DNA of 64,000 nt from Isoetes taiwanensis (taxonomy: Eukaryota; Streptophyta; Lycopodiopsida; Isoetales; Isoetaceae), in NCBI GenBank assembly GCA_021234155.1, contig JAJEKV010000002.1, positions 39,357,841 to 39,421,840 on the forward strand, given 5' to 3'. The position numbers and the translations under genes are program-made. Below the pieces are notes generated by a model. That model was not told where the DNA came from, did not search any database, and worked only from the letters and a program-made list of their open reading frames with translations. Below are positions 1 through 11,689 of the stretch, one piece after another; positions within the stretch are counted from its first letter, which is position 1; the number at the start of each line of letters is the position of its first letter.

Positions 1-457
1 TGCACACACCAAGAAATAATACCGAGGAGGAAGCGGATGGAGTGGTCAACCTAGCCATTGTCTATGCCGGCCCGCCATTGTTATGATTGATTGCTCTATC
101 TTGGGCCAATCGGTCAGTCGGCTTTAGCCGTGTCGAACCCACGGGTGGAGCTCTCATGTTTTATGGCATATGATTATGTTCTTTGCATCTAGCGGATATC
201 GCGATTGAGAGCTACCCTCGAGGTATATTGTATTATATTGCTAGTTTACGTGTGCAGCTTACGTGATAGGAGGAGCCCATAGGGGAAAGGCTGGCATGAA
301 CACCTTCGTCATCCCCTTCCCTTTCTGGCGGAGGATTCGAGGAGTCGCGGGGGTAGGCCAGCGGAGGAGCACAAAATCTTTCTGTGAAGTGAAATTTGGG
401 CAGGATTTCTGCGGCTGTCTGGTCCGAGCTGGCCGTATGTTGCTTGAGGGCGTCACA
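1..457 (+). repeat. 5' LTR of element A (3' part only)
   Basis: This stretch matches the last part of the LTR at 10,315-11,525, including a shared block around 150-175 against 11,232-11,260 and the segment near 262-290. It ends in CGTCACA, the inverse of the TGTGACG that opens the right LTR. The upstream part of the LTR lies outside the window. Many substitutions and short indels separate the two copies, so the insertion is old. Confidence 0.8.
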
Positions 458-458
458 A

Positions 459-471
459 TGGTATCGGAAGC
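459..471 (+). other. Primer binding site of element A (degenerate)
   Basis: One base after the LTR end the sequence reads TGGTATCGGAAGC. The usual plant site complementary to the 3' end of initiator methionine tRNA is TGGTATCAGAGC, so this copy differs by a substitution and one inserted base. Its position fixes the LTR boundary and the + orientation. Confidence 0.7.
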
Positions 472-1011
472 GATATTCTTGGTTGACCAAGAACCGCGCC
501 CGGCTCCTGTATAGAAAGTAGTCCTAACAAGCCTATAGAGAGGGTGAGAAATAGAAATTTCCACCATTGAACCTCTCGAAAATAGGAGGTACTCCTAGGT
601 AGTGGGTCAGGAGTAGGTTAAGAGCGTGAATGGGGTCAAATTCACCTTCTAGTAAAATTGGGCGAAAATTATGCATCACGCGTCAATTTCTACCCTAAAA
701 TGGAATTAGAAGAATCATGCTTGTCGAGGGACACGGGTGAAAATGATGGAATCCATAATTGTACTTCAAGAGCTATTAGGAAATTTGAAATTCTAAAGTT
801 ATATCTGAATTTTTAGTGCATGTATTAGAGATTAAACATATATTAATAATAAAGTTACTATGGTGTAATTAATAAAGGGGCTAATAATGGCCGGGGAGAA
901 TATTCGGGGACCCTCCTTTTTAAAATGATCTTGCCCTCATTTTCCCTCAAACCTTCCTCCACCTTATCTCTCTTGATCAGCCTTCGTCACGGATTTCCTG
1001 AACCGTTAAGT

Positions 1012-2090
1012 ATGAAACCGCACCAAACAGACTAGGAGTTTGGTGGCGACCCCGCAGCCTCTCGATGGGCGAGGTAGCAGCGGGGCATGTCTGAAGAAAA
1101 TCCGGAGCACCTCGGAGCCTAAGAAGGGGAAGAGGTTTCCCTCAGCCCGGCGTGACGCAACCTACCACGGCCGAGGAGGGCGCACCATGATAGCTCTTCA
1201 TGGCCGAGGGCACCCGAGGAGAGCAGGAGGAATCCCGTCGGCACGGGCCCGGACACGAGGTGGAAGAAGCGGGTGGAAGAGCAACCCGGCCTGACTCAAA
1301 GCGGAGCCTTGATTGCCCAAGAAGAAGGGCAAAGGAAGGGATGCAGTGGCGGAAGGAGCCGCAAAGGAAGAAGAGAGAGAGCGGGAGCTGAGGGAGTAGG
1401 AGGCCGAACTAGGAGAGGGCCGTCGGCCCGAAGGACCATGCATTGATTAGAAGAACCTCCCGGCGTGAAGAGGAGGTGGAAGAAGGAGGGCTGACGAGGA
1501 AGAGGGCTGGGAGGAGGCGCCCAAAGCACCTTATCGGTGTGGCCTGGGGCACTAAGGTGGTTAAGAAGCAGAAAGGCGGGTGGCGATCCCTTAGCCTTGA
1601 AGGAGGGCGAGACTCAAGCTGGCAGCTTCAAAGCGTACCAGGGGCTACCTCGTCGTTGGGCCGGTATAATGGTAATCTTATTAGCCCGAGAATGTGGGCT
1701 ATGTGGAAGTCGACCAGAAGAGAACCAGCCAAGCCGCCCGCCACGCGACCGAGACTAGAAGGAGTCCACCATGGGCATTTCAACTCCCCGCATGCCGAGT
1801 TTTTAGGAGATTAAAGCACTTTCAGCGGTGCACTAATCTCGATTAGGAAGAGCACACCATTCGGCGACTCATGCGGGAAGTGATCTGAGGAGTTAAATCC
1901 GCAGAGCTATTGGTGGCGTCTGCAAAACAACTAAGTGTTGAGTAGGCTGGGCGAACTCACCCAGTTGTTGTTCGAAGAAACCTCTGCGCGCAATCCATGC
2001 GAAGAGGTGACCACGATGCCCCGAGACTTGCATGGCGCGTGCATCCATAAAGAGAGCATGCCAAGGGGGATGAAGTTTGTAATAAATTAA
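1012..2090 (+). pseudogene. Histone H3-like gene of element A (broken)
   Basis: A histone H3-related protein with a long middle section, now broken. Next to the ATG at 1012 the bases 1019-1032 still encode R-T-K-Q-T of the H3 tail, one frame off the ATG after a local indel. About 1795-1890 resembles helix aN and helix a1 of H3 (LKHFQR, then RRLMREV). About 1967-2050 matches the H3 C-terminus in shifted frames: LFEET, then A-I-H-A-K-R, then V-T-T-M-P-R-D-L-H. The frame runs to TAA at 2088. A normal H3 is about 136 codons; this interval is about 360, the extra lying between tail and fold as basic, arginine- and lysine-rich sequence. At least three frameshifts and several stops make it non-functional. 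It occupies the same place as the H3-like gene of element B. A weak TATA-like TTTTTAAAA lies near 917. The family assignment is firm; function is inferred only. Confidence 0.85.
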
Positions 2091-2286
2091 TGTACTTGCT
2101 AGTTTTCTCCTATAAATATAAATTTGTCACCATCACGACCTTAAATTTTGTAGGAAAATAATGTTTAAATGGCGGTACTGCTTTAGTTTTGACCATTATA
2201 ATTGGAATGTCCGGGGAAAAATTCATTAGTTAAAATGCAACATTAGTCAAAATTGCAAAGTCAGCCAAAGCCGGTCCGGCGTCGAC

Positions 2287-2535
2287 AAAACCCATCTAGC
2301 GCGCGGCGGAACCATTTCAGCATAGCGCCACCGATTCGCTCGGCCTATAACTAATCATGTCAAATTAGGCAGCAAGGGTGCGCTGAATTAAGTTGAATCA
2401 TGCTAGAGGTGTATTGGGATCTTTAAAATTCCACAGAGAGCTCTTTAAAGTGAAATAACCGAAATCGGGTCGTCATAAAACCCACCTAGCGCCCCTTGAC
2501 GCAGAACTCGACCCTAGCATAGCATACCGATTCGC
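2287..2535 (+). promoter_or_regulatory. Pair of direct repeats upstream of element A gene 2
   Basis: Two related stretches of about 55-60 bp begin at 2287 and 2477, 190 bp apart. Both open with AAAACCCAYCTAGCGC and both contain CATAGC and CCGATTCGC. They sit upstream of a TATA box. The arrangement, two copies about 190-200 bp apart before gene 2, parallels the twin palindromes of element B, although the sequence is different. Probably promoter elements; this is inference. Confidence 0.55.
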
Positions 2536-2696
2536 CCAAATTTCTTAGATTGACCGAATTTTGATCCACAAGCTGTGTGGTATTTTTTGCTTTGCTTTGA
2601 TTAAGTGCACTTCATGGTAGTTCATTTGGACACCCAGCCCATGATTTGAGTCTTCTCTCAAATCAAGACATGTGCACGGGGCAGAAGACTCTAGCC

Positions 2697-2704
2697 TATA
2701 AAGG
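2697..2704 (+). promoter_or_regulatory. TATA box of element A gene 2
   Basis: TATAAAGG lies 108 bp before the ATG of gene 2 (2805). The equivalent gene in element B has a TATA box 113 bp before its ATG, so position as well as sequence supports a promoter. Confidence 0.6.
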
Positions 2705-2804
2705 GGCCCTCATTTGTCATTTCTCACCGTGGTCACACTCATGTTGCTTTGGTAGTTTTAAGTCTCACATCCCGTCAAGCGTTTTTCATAGCCATCTTCT
2801 TTGA

Positions 2805-3740
2805 ATGGCGCCATCAAACTTTGTTAGATGCTACAACGACTCCAATCACATCAGAGTAGATTCCTGTTGAGCAAGCCTTTCATGTCTTTGATCAGCCCTC
2901 TTTGATCTTCATGCCACCTTAACGAGAACTCCTTATTACCTTTGACATCATGCATCAATATGATGTGAGGTTCTACCACTGGGGTAAAGCACACCTAGGG
3001 GAGGCTGGTTTTATGAACTCTCTTTTAAGCCATAGGTGGGGATCAGGGGAGGCAAGAGTAGGAGGCTGTGGGATAGAACTAGAAACATGCAGACTAAAAC
3101 CATGTATCATGGCGCCATTATCTCTCAAACCAGCAACCCTTAGCTTTGTTCATGCGGTATAGAGGCGGTCAACCAGCAGAGAGCCGTCAATTCAACCTTT
3201 GGGTTGGCACCTCCCAACACTTTCGAGGCACGACCTGAGATAGGCATCCACGAGATCGAGGCAGTGTCTGAACACTATGGCTCACATGAAACACACGTAT
3301 TTGCCAGTTGAAGCCCGAGGATTATGAAAGGAAGAGGAAGAGAACCCAAGTTGGAAATAGGGGAGGCAGAAAGGATGAAGCGTTTGGCTCTGGCTTAGCA
3401 GGGAGGTACTAAAGCTGAGACCGAGCATCAATGAGTGTCACGGCCACTACCCGGTGATCATCGGCAGTACATATTAGCAGGTAATGTCTCCTTGTCGAGG
3501 AAGGGGCCTGGGATGGATGAGCTCCTAGGCCTAATGGCACAGAGGCGGTGACTTCATGACTACTCTACCAAAGAGATCCCAAGGGAGGCATTCCTATCTG
3601 CAGGGGAGACTATATGGGACATCCAGTATGCTTGGATGAAGCAGATGTTTCAACAAGCGTGGCAGGCATTCAGAGAATTCAGGGGAGATCAGCGGAGTTG
3701 GCCTGGCCCAGGGTAGAGGCCCAAGCTCAAAGCTGAACCA
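2805..3740 (+). pseudogene. Element A gene 2: unknown accessory protein (broken)
   Basis: The N-terminus, M-A-P-S-N-F-V-R-C-Y-N-D-S-N-H, aligns with the intact protein of element B (M-A-T-A-D-F-R-R-W-Y-N-A-S-A-H). A later segment around 3440-3680 also aligns: a P-V-I-I-G motif, then M/L-D-E-L-L, then D-F, then D-I-Q, in the same order as in B. Between them the frame is lost to stops and indels. The protein belongs to no family I recognise. Its value is as an independent copy showing that gene 2 is a regular component of this retrotransposon family rather than a one-off passenger. Confidence 0.6.
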
Positions 3741-3909
3741 ATGCGCTCCATGGTCGTGAAGCATCTAAGCGACGTGTCAGGAGAGCGTGTGTGGAGGGAC
3801 CACGAGACCTTACAGCAGCCAGATGTCCTACCCAGTAGAGGCTGTCTGCTTTGGGGAGGCTGAGTTGGGACCCTTGGGGTGAAACTCACTGGAGGTACTA
3901 TCTTAGGCC

Positions 3910-4260
3910 TTAGCCAAGGCCAGGATGATAGTCTTCCACAAGAGTTGACCCAAGGGTGAAAATGCAGGTGGTGCTCCTCCTGCCCTCTGAGGGCTTGAAC
4001 AACATGCCAAGATAGATTCCGGAATGGACCATATTATCCTCTTGAGAGATCAAGTATGTCAAACATGAGAGCCACCTCGAGGATCTTCTGATGATGGCTG
4101 ACAGCATCACACCCGGAGACTTCAGAGCACCACAGAGTTACCAAGAGCATTGGAGAGGGAGGATGGTGGCAAGAATCTCGGAGACATTTTGGGCAGGCAT
4201 GGGTTAAAAGTACCGAGGGCTTTAAAGTCTATGAAGCTGACATGGATTGATGGAAAACTT
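3910..4260 (+). pseudogene. Possible element A counterpart of ORF 3
   Basis: Around 3918-3990, read across frames, the sequence gives R-M-I-V-F-H-K, then G-E-N, then V-V-L-L-L-P-S-E-G. The intact ORF 3 of element B has R-I-A-V-I-H-R-K, then G-E-E, then V-F-M-L-I-A-L-S-G in the same relative place between gene 2 and gag. The rest is too decayed to align by eye. Treat as a possible homolog. Confidence 0.35.
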
Positions 4261-4619
4261 GTTTTGTAAATTAATTAAAGTGTATTGTAACTCTCTTTTA
4301 CGGGTATATGTAATTCATGAAATGTACTTCTATATACTAATTAATGTCCTACCATGATCTTAACTTGTAAATTAGATTTTCATGATTTCTTTTGTATCTA
4401 ACAACAATTCAATTTTGAGCAAGAACAATTGGTGTGTAACTCAAATAGCAAGCATTGATAGTTAATCCTTGCGACCAAGAACAGAGCTCCCGGGTTCTCA
4501 AGGCCAGGCATTGCAGGTCATTATTTGGGCCGGTGATCAAGATGATGACAACAACGGCTGATATGTGTAGGAAGCAATCCATAGAGACTGAGTCCCGGAT
4601 AGAGGAACGGATGCATGTT

Positions 4620-5340
4620 GTCCTTGGGCCCTTGGATTGATGAATGCCCAAGAATATGCACACAACTCCACCACTTGCCTCCTTTCGTAAGGCATCGAGA
4701 GGAAGGTCCAGGAGGCGGGCAATGGAGATGTCAGGAGAGGCAGAAAAAGGAGAAAGCAGAAGGAGTCCCAACACCACCTAGCTCAGTTCATGAGACACTT
4801 GAGGCAGTCATGGCAGTTCACTTTCGAGATAGTGAGTCGGCCTCCGAGTAGAGCGAGGGCAAGGAAAGGAAGGCGGACATCGAAGACGACAATACTATGA
4901 GCAATGTGTGGAAGACTAGGAAAGGCTGAATTACAGGTTCGAGGGAAGAGATAGGTCAGGTATGAGGAAGCTGACTTGGCAGCGAGATAGAAGAGTTAAA
5001 CGCTCTTATGGCATGAAGGATAAGGATATAGGGAAGGTTGCTCTGACAAACTTGATAAGGGCAAGTGAATAAAATTGGAAAGAGCTATACTGCGAAGTCC
5101 AACAACATCAAAAGAAACGATTCTGATTCAAGACCTTAAATGAAACTTTCCATGAGGGGCATTAATGCTGAGTCACATACTAGCGAGGCGGTCTGGCCAG
5201 TTCTATAGATTGAACCGAGGGGTACATTGCTCGGTTGCAAAGTGTGCTCTGAGAGGAATTTATGCGACTTAGACTCCATGTTCTGAGTGTCAGAAAAGAG
5301 CGATGAAACTTACATTAGAGAGTTGAACATCAATATCAAA
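4620..5340 (+). pseudogene. gag of element A (broken)
   Basis: The Gag polyprotein forms the particle of an LTR retrotransposon. Short motifs shared with the longer gag of element B are visible: S-N-V-W-K-T-R-K near 4898-4922 (B has G-N-V-W-K-S-R-K) and Y-G-M-K-D-K-D at 5004-5027 followed by T-N-L. Basic and acidic runs precede these, as in B. The reading frame is interrupted many times and no complete ORF remains. Confidence 0.7.
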
Positions 5341-5799
5341 AGGTAGGCGTCAACCCTAAATTGATTAAGCGGCCCAGAGGATAAAGCCATAGAAGTTTGG
5401 GAAGAAGCTCCCGACAGCAGCGGGGTGAAATGTCGGCCTTCAAAGAGAAAGGAAGTCAGCGGGGCCCGATTACCAAAGAGCTGACAGCAGGTAAGCAATG
5501 CAACCTTTCGCCATCGGGAGGCCCGGCGGCATGGAAATTTCGGGGTAGAACTTTGGGACCGTGGCATGAGAGAGAATGCATCGAGGCTGACATGTTAAAG
5601 CGTATTCGACTGACTGACGAAAGAGAAGAAACTGGCGAGAATGTATTGAAGAAGCTTTGTTCAGGTGCTTCCAGCGAGACGCAGAACCCATGATTGCCAT
5701 TAAGTCATGCGAACTTTGGCGGATCTTATGGATTGGGGATTCTATGAAGCGGATGAAGGCGGCGACGACGCCAGGGCCCCGGGACTTCATAGATGAATT

Positions 5800-8700
5800 G
5801 AGTGCCATATCACGTACAAACATTAGATGGAATGACGGTGAAAATCAGTCAACGATCATTCGCGGCTGAGGGGATAATAGATAGCAGTCCATATACAAGT
5901 ATTGATAAGATCTGGTGGCTCACCATAGCACTCTAGAATTTTGGTGCCTAATGGTTGGGAACGGAAGCATCGAGAAGAGATCACATTGATAGAGCAAGTA
6001 GGAAGCAAAGTAGCGATAAGAAGAGTTATAAGAGGTGCAAATGTAACCTTATAGTAGAATAGGATTCCCTAAAGCCGAAAAACCATGATGGCGGCTACGA
6101 CCGCAATAGAAATTACATATAGCAATACCGGGCAGCACCAAATTCATAGTAGAGAGGTAAGAAGCAGCTTCTTCTATGCGGTGTATTTTTCTTTGAAGCA
6201 GCTAAGGAAAAGTATAGAAAGAAATAAGATGGACATTTTGAGATTAAGGCAATTGGGCAACCAGCGAGGATGAACGACCAAAGAAATATTGCCAAGCGGT
6301 AGCAAGGCTCATTCCCGAGAATTAAGGATGTATTTCGGATGAGATCCAGCGGCTACCATATAGGGGTGTAGTGTGAGATCACGTGGCACGGTCATAAGCC
6401 GGCAAAGGCACCATACGAGGATGAGCACACGAGAGTTGATTGAGCTCAAAGAAACGCTCGAAGGAATTGCGAGCTTATTAGGCGGTATTCCTTTTGGAGC
6501 ACCCATACTCTTCGTGAAGAAGAAGAAAGATGGCGATTTAAGAGTAATGCAATGGCATGCTCGCCCGGCTCAACAAGCGGGCGATAAAGAACAAGTATGC
6601 ATTACCAGAAGCCGAGATGATTTAATGGACCAGCTCCGGGGGAGCAAAGGGTATTCTCTAAGATTGATTTGGTCAGGTACCACCAAATAGAATAAAGAAA
6701 GAGGATATCCATAAGGGCCGCGCATTGAGCGGTATGGTCACTTTGGGACTGCGGTATTACCCTTTGGATTGTGAATGCTCCAGCAACTTTATAGCCTCAT
6801 GAGCGGCGTCTTGAGGGATTTTCTAGATGAGTTGTCATTGTCTTCTTGACTGACATTCTAGTCTCGTGAGTCCATTGAAGATCATGAGTCGGCATTTGAG
6901 AAGGGTGTTAGAAAAGTTGGTGACATGCGTTTGTATGGAAAGCTCCAAATGCCGCGCTGCTCTGCGAAAAGAGTGGAGTGCCCAGGCCATGTCATGTCAG
7001 TAGGAAGGAATCTCCACCGACCCATAAAGATCGAAGCCTTGATGAAGTAGATTGGCCAGCTCAAAGAATGTGGCGGAGTAAGAAGCTTTCTAAGGTCACG
7101 GCGGTGTGCGAGAGGATTGTTGAAGGGACTTGGCTAAATTGATCCCCTTGGCGGACCTCACTAAGAGTGTTAAGGTGGTGGAAACACATTGGTTAGAAAA
7201 TGTTCAGAAGCTTCATTTGAAAAGCTTAAGGAGGCCTTGCTGCGCCGAGGAAAGCACGGTGCTGAATCACAGAGATCTAGACAAAGGACAAGATAGTAGC
7301 AACAGATGCAAAGTAAGATGCTTGCTTGGTGAGTCCTCATGCAGAAATGGCAAAACATGATTCAAGAAGTTAGGCTTGTTACCGAGCAAGCGCTATCAAC
7401 CCATGATCGAACTTAGCTATTGTCGGGGACTCTCTTCATTGTTGGAGGCATTATTTGCTTGGGAGGAAGTTTGGGTTAGATCTTACGATCACGAGCCTCA
7501 ATACATCTTACCAACCACTCCTGAATTTAAGAGCAAAGGAGGTGGATGGAATTCCTAGAAGTATGACTTGAGATTGCTTATAAGCCGGGGTAAAGTTGAA
7601 TGTGGTCGTAGATGCTCTTTCTAGAAGACCTCTTGAAACCCGGGAATTCATTATGTGCCATATCAACTCTTTGTGGTATGGCAAGAGAAAATTGAGGAGA
7701 CTTTACCATCGATGGTGTTGATTTCAAGGAGGTATGGGAAAGCCTTTCTGAGGCTAGAGCAGGATAAAGAGGAGCGAGAAGCCTTCAAGCATTATGGAAA
7801 GGAAGGCAATCACATTTATCATAAGCATAGGTTGTGTTAGAATCATGGAGTAAGGGAAGCTAATTCATGACACAACAATGTACTGGGGCATCACGAGGGT
7901 TTTATGAAGACCTACTTCAAGATTGAGTAACTACTTACATTTAGGGAATGAAGAAGCGGAGATAGCAAGATATATTCGAGGAATTAATAGGTTGACACGA
8001 CAAACCAAAGTGGAGCAACCCGAGATTCGGGGAATATGGAACCTCTATAGCGATCTTAGAATGCGAGAGTGGGAAGTGGTAGAATATGGATTTTATCTGA
8101 GGACTTCGAAGACTCTTCGAGGCAAAGATGCATTGATAGTGCGTAGTAGACAAATTATCTAAGATGGCACATTTTTGTGCCTTGTAGAACACTACCGACC
8201 GCATTGAATCTTGCCAGCTATTTGTGAAGGAGATTTTAGACTCCATAAGCACCTCGGGAGATAATATAGGATAGAGATTCCGAAGTTTATGAGTGCTTTT
8301 GGCGGGACCTCTTGACACCATTCGGTGAAGCTCTCCACTTGAGCCGCGACATATCATCCACAAGCCGGATAGTCGGACGGAAGGGCCGAATCCGAGATCG
8401 TGAAAGTGCTTAGAAGCTTTGTGTGGAATCGCCCAGTCAAGTGGGATAGTACATCCACTTGGTGGAATTAAACCTACAATAATTGCCAAGCGAGTCATCT
8501 CGAGATGTCTCCTTTCTCATGAAATGGCTTCACGGTACCAGGTCTTAGGACACTTGGCACAATCCAGTGTCAAAGGTTGAAGTGTCAGTAGGATGCTAGG
8601 AGATATCGGCAGTTGGTGGAAGAAGTGAGAGGTTACCTCTAGCGGCAGAAGTGTGAGAGTGTGGTAACAGGGGCAAGTAAGGGTTCAAAGTGAAGCGATG

Positions 8701-9115
8701 GCGATGTGGTTTGAAGATCAAGGTCAAACAAGCTAAGCAGTTGGGAGTTGCAGAAGCTTGCCCTAGGTGGGCTGGTCGTTCAAGATTTTGGAAAGAGTGG
8801 GCTCCCAAGCCTACAAGTTATCTTAGGCCCATCTCCAAAGTTCACAAAGGTTTTCCGCGTAAGTTTGAAAGCCTGATCCTAATACAGAGAGTCTTGGATA
8901 CTCCAACTTTTGTTGGAAATGGCCGAACAGAGTTGAAATTGTGCACGAACTGCCTAACCATGCGTCATTTCCAAAGAAGACTAGGAGGTCTCAGTTCCTC
9001 GGTATTTAGTCAAGTGGAAGCACTTGCAGGTGAGCGACATGTGGGTATTGAGCGAGGATTTGGAGAAGCAATACCCGAGTTTATGAGCGAGTTTGATGGT
9101 AATTAGTCTCCGACC
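5800..9115 (+). pseudogene. pol of element A: reverse transcriptase, RNase H, integrase, chromodomain (broken)
   Basis: Degenerate Ty3/gypsy Pol. The RT N-terminal block P-F-G-A-P-I-L-F-V-K-K-K is at about 6490-6530, followed by D-D-L-M-D-Q-L-R-G near 6617. The end of RNase H reads I-A-Y-K-P-G, then L-N-V-V, then D-A-L-S-R-R-P at 7573-7633, one frameshift apart. The integrase zinc-binding region lies near 7870-8010 and catalytic-core remnants near 8180-8520. At 9000-9028 a chromodomain core Y-L-V-K-W-K-H-L is readable, with acidic residues and Y-P-S-L downstream. The protease is presumed at about 5800-6350 but I could not see its active site. Stops occur throughout. The chromodomain assigns the element to the chromoviruses. 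Confidence 0.8.
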
Positions 9116-10314
9116 AGTGGAGCCCGACTTGCAGGGGAGGTTAGCTAATATGTTTCTTAGTTAGCCTCTAGCTCACATGGGAGATATGACTTAGCTAGTG
9201 GAATACATATGCAGAATCTTAGAACATGTGGTATTGGGATGGCCTTTTAAAAGTTCTCTGAGCAACATGCGCAGAGAGAGTCGCACTTGACCATAGGGTC
9301 ATGCGAGAGAGAGAAGAAAGGCATGGTCTTGCTTGATGATGGGACATCCCGATTCGGATGCTCCCTATGTGATAATGGGGATCTCCCTTTTTAGCCATGG
9401 GGGAGTCGCCAGTGAAGGTCAAAGTGATCATGTCTGGTGATGGGATCGTGAGGCGTTCCTAGCCCCAAAACCCTTGGGGCATGGCACTAGGGGTACTTTC
9501 GGCAGGAAGTAGCAGTCTGAGTAGCATGATCATAGGCGATGATGGGATCATCTTAAATGGTCCCTTAAGCTCAAATCCAGAAGGAGGCCATGATGATTAA
9601 AGGAATGTAGACAGAAGTGGTACCCTAAAACCACAAACTTATTAATTCCAGCTAGCGTAATGTGCTCCGTAATGCGGGCAAGTGAGAAGGAGCTTGAGGT
9701 GGAAGCATTCACAGGAAGATGGGAGACCATAATTTAGATTATAGACCCTAATAGCTCTGTAATAATGTTTTGAATTATTGTAAGAAGTAAGCATATTAAG
9801 TCTATATAATTTTGTATGGTACTAAATGCCAGCTACATTTTGACACTTAACTTTAATAGGAATTTGATGGTTTAAATTAAACTTGTGTGTATGATCTTAT
9901 GTTGTTTTCAGGGATGAATAGGCTGCATCACATGGCCTTAATCTTGAGGGGCGGCATTTATCCCTAGGGAGAATGTGGCGTTCCAAGGGAATATCTCGCC
10001 ATAAATCATTATATTCTGGACCGTCACCATACAAAAACTACCTAGGTAGCCTTGGCATGCCTTGGATGGTCGCTTTAGAAACCAGTTAATTGCTAGCAGA
10101 CAACATGAGATAGGCCATTTCCACATGGCCTTATCCTGTTAAGACTCACGCCCTTTGGCCTCATCCTAGTGGTGCCAGTGGCATCCCGTCGGACCCACAC
10201 CTATATGAGCTCTGCCCTAACCCTAGACCCCTTTCCACGACCTAGCACACAGGCCCTGGATCCCGCACGTGCCCGAAACTACGTTTGACGCGTTACATCT
10301 ATGGTCAGGAGGTG
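9116..10314 (+). other. 3' untranslated part of element A
   Basis: This stretch between the chromodomain and the 3' LTR has no recognisable gene. A short purine-rich stretch (CAGGAGGTG) immediately before 10,315 is where the polypurine tract should be. Confidence 0.5.
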
Positions 10315-11525
10315 TGTGACGGACATGGCCTTGTGCACAAGGGCATGGGCAGGATGAGGAGGCTACAGGAGGAGGTAGGTTGAGTAGAGTTCATGTTAGT
10401 TCACACAGGAAGTTAGCATTCAGGTGGGTTGAAAGTATTTTGTGTCACGAGAGTAGAGAGCCACCTAGATCCTTTGTTGAACATCTTGAACCTAATCCTG
10501 GGAACCTAGCCCGATAGTTAGATATGTATGATTAGAGTTAGAACAAATTTATATAAATATTGTTCTGATGATATGTGAGGATGGTTGATCATGTTGTTCC
10601 TCTTGTGACAGGAAGGGGAGTAGAGACCCTGGGCCATGTAGTGTCTCCTAGTGTAGATCCCTTAGTTCCTATTAGTTCACCTTTGGTACATAGGAACCCA
10701 GAGACTATAGGCTATGATGTGACTCGGCTACTGAGAACAGAGGCAGATGGAGGGTGGTCCCTGCAGTGGGGACTTAGGGATCCACAGTGGGGCTCTAGGC
10801 TTTATGGTCAGTCACTTCATGTGGTAGAGCATGGTCCGACACCTCACAGAAGCTGATGGGTAATAGCCCTGCCTCTCAAGTTGCAAGTGTGAGCTTGGCT
10901 CTTGTTTTGGGGGGTTGGTCAGTGCAGGCCGTGTGTCGCCAGTTACTGGCATGGTGGGCATCTAGACCAGGAAGGGAGATGCAACCCTGCCTACCTCGTC
11001 GGACCAGGGAGATGCAGCACTGGAGTAGTCCGTGGGGCCATGGGCGGTTGCGTGTAGGAAGTTAGAGTCATACCGGCAGTCAGCCCATGCAAAAGTATGC
11101 ACAGGGAGGCGGATGGAGTGAGCCAGCATTGTCTTATACCAACCCATGCATTGTTACATGAAGGTGATTCTGCTCTATCTTGAGGCCAAATCCAGTCAAT
11201 TGACTTCCCTTCCGTTAGCCGAACCCTGGTGGGAGCTCTCATGTTTTATGGCATATGATTATGTTCTTTGCATCTATGGATATCACGATTGAGCTACCCC
11301 TGAGTAGCATATTGTGATATATTACTGGATTACGGCGTGTTACGCTTCATTTGTGATAGGAGCCCATAGGGGAAAGAGTAGCATAAAGACACCTTAATCC
11401 CCTTCCACTCGGAGGATTCGAGTCGCAGGGAGTAGGCGGAGGAGCACAATGGAGTTGATGGCCCGGGGCCAGAGGATTTCTGCGGCCATACTGATGCGAG
11501 CCAAGTATGTTTAGCGAGAATCACA
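10315..11525 (+). repeat. 3' LTR of element A
   Basis: It begins TGTGACG and ends near ATCACA, giving the TG...CA ends expected of an LTR and echoing the TGTGACGT...ACGTCACA ends of element B. Its last 435 bp match 1-457. A complete LTR here is about 1.2 kb. No target duplication can be tested because the left end is outside the window. Confidence 0.75.
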
Positions 11526-11689
11526 TACTTGAGTCTTGCGTCTCTTTGGAAGTGTTGGAAGTCTTTATGAAATGTTGGAAGTTTCTGTAATCCCAATAGA
11601 AAAATGGAGTTGATGGTGTGAGCACGAGTGCCTCATGCATAAACACTTAAGAAGTATCGAAATAAATGCCACTTGATGAAGTGTTGTTA

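Larger units (their letters stand above)
1..11525 (+). mobile_element. Element A: decayed Ty3/gypsy chromovirus with extra 5' genes (5' end beyond window)
   Basis: The first and last few hundred bases of this interval are clearly related direct repeats (1-457 against about 11,090-11,525), which marks them as LTRs. A primer binding site follows the left copy. In order on the + strand come an H3-like pseudogene, a second accessory gene, a possible third, gag, and pol with reverse transcriptase, RNase H, integrase and a chromodomain. That order, with integrase after RNase H and a C-terminal chromodomain, is typical of Ty3/gypsy chromoviruses. Every coding segment is broken by stops and frameshifts. 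It is the same family as the element at 22,842-35,813: gag, ORF 2 and the H3-like gene all match. The accessory genes before gag are not a normal part of chromoviruses. Confidence 0.85.

Noticed and set aside
1040-1294. 84-codon basic ORF as a stand-alone gene
   Set aside because: It is a piece of the linker of the broken H3-like gene of element A; it starts just after the R-T-K-Q-T tail codons and has no ATG of its own.
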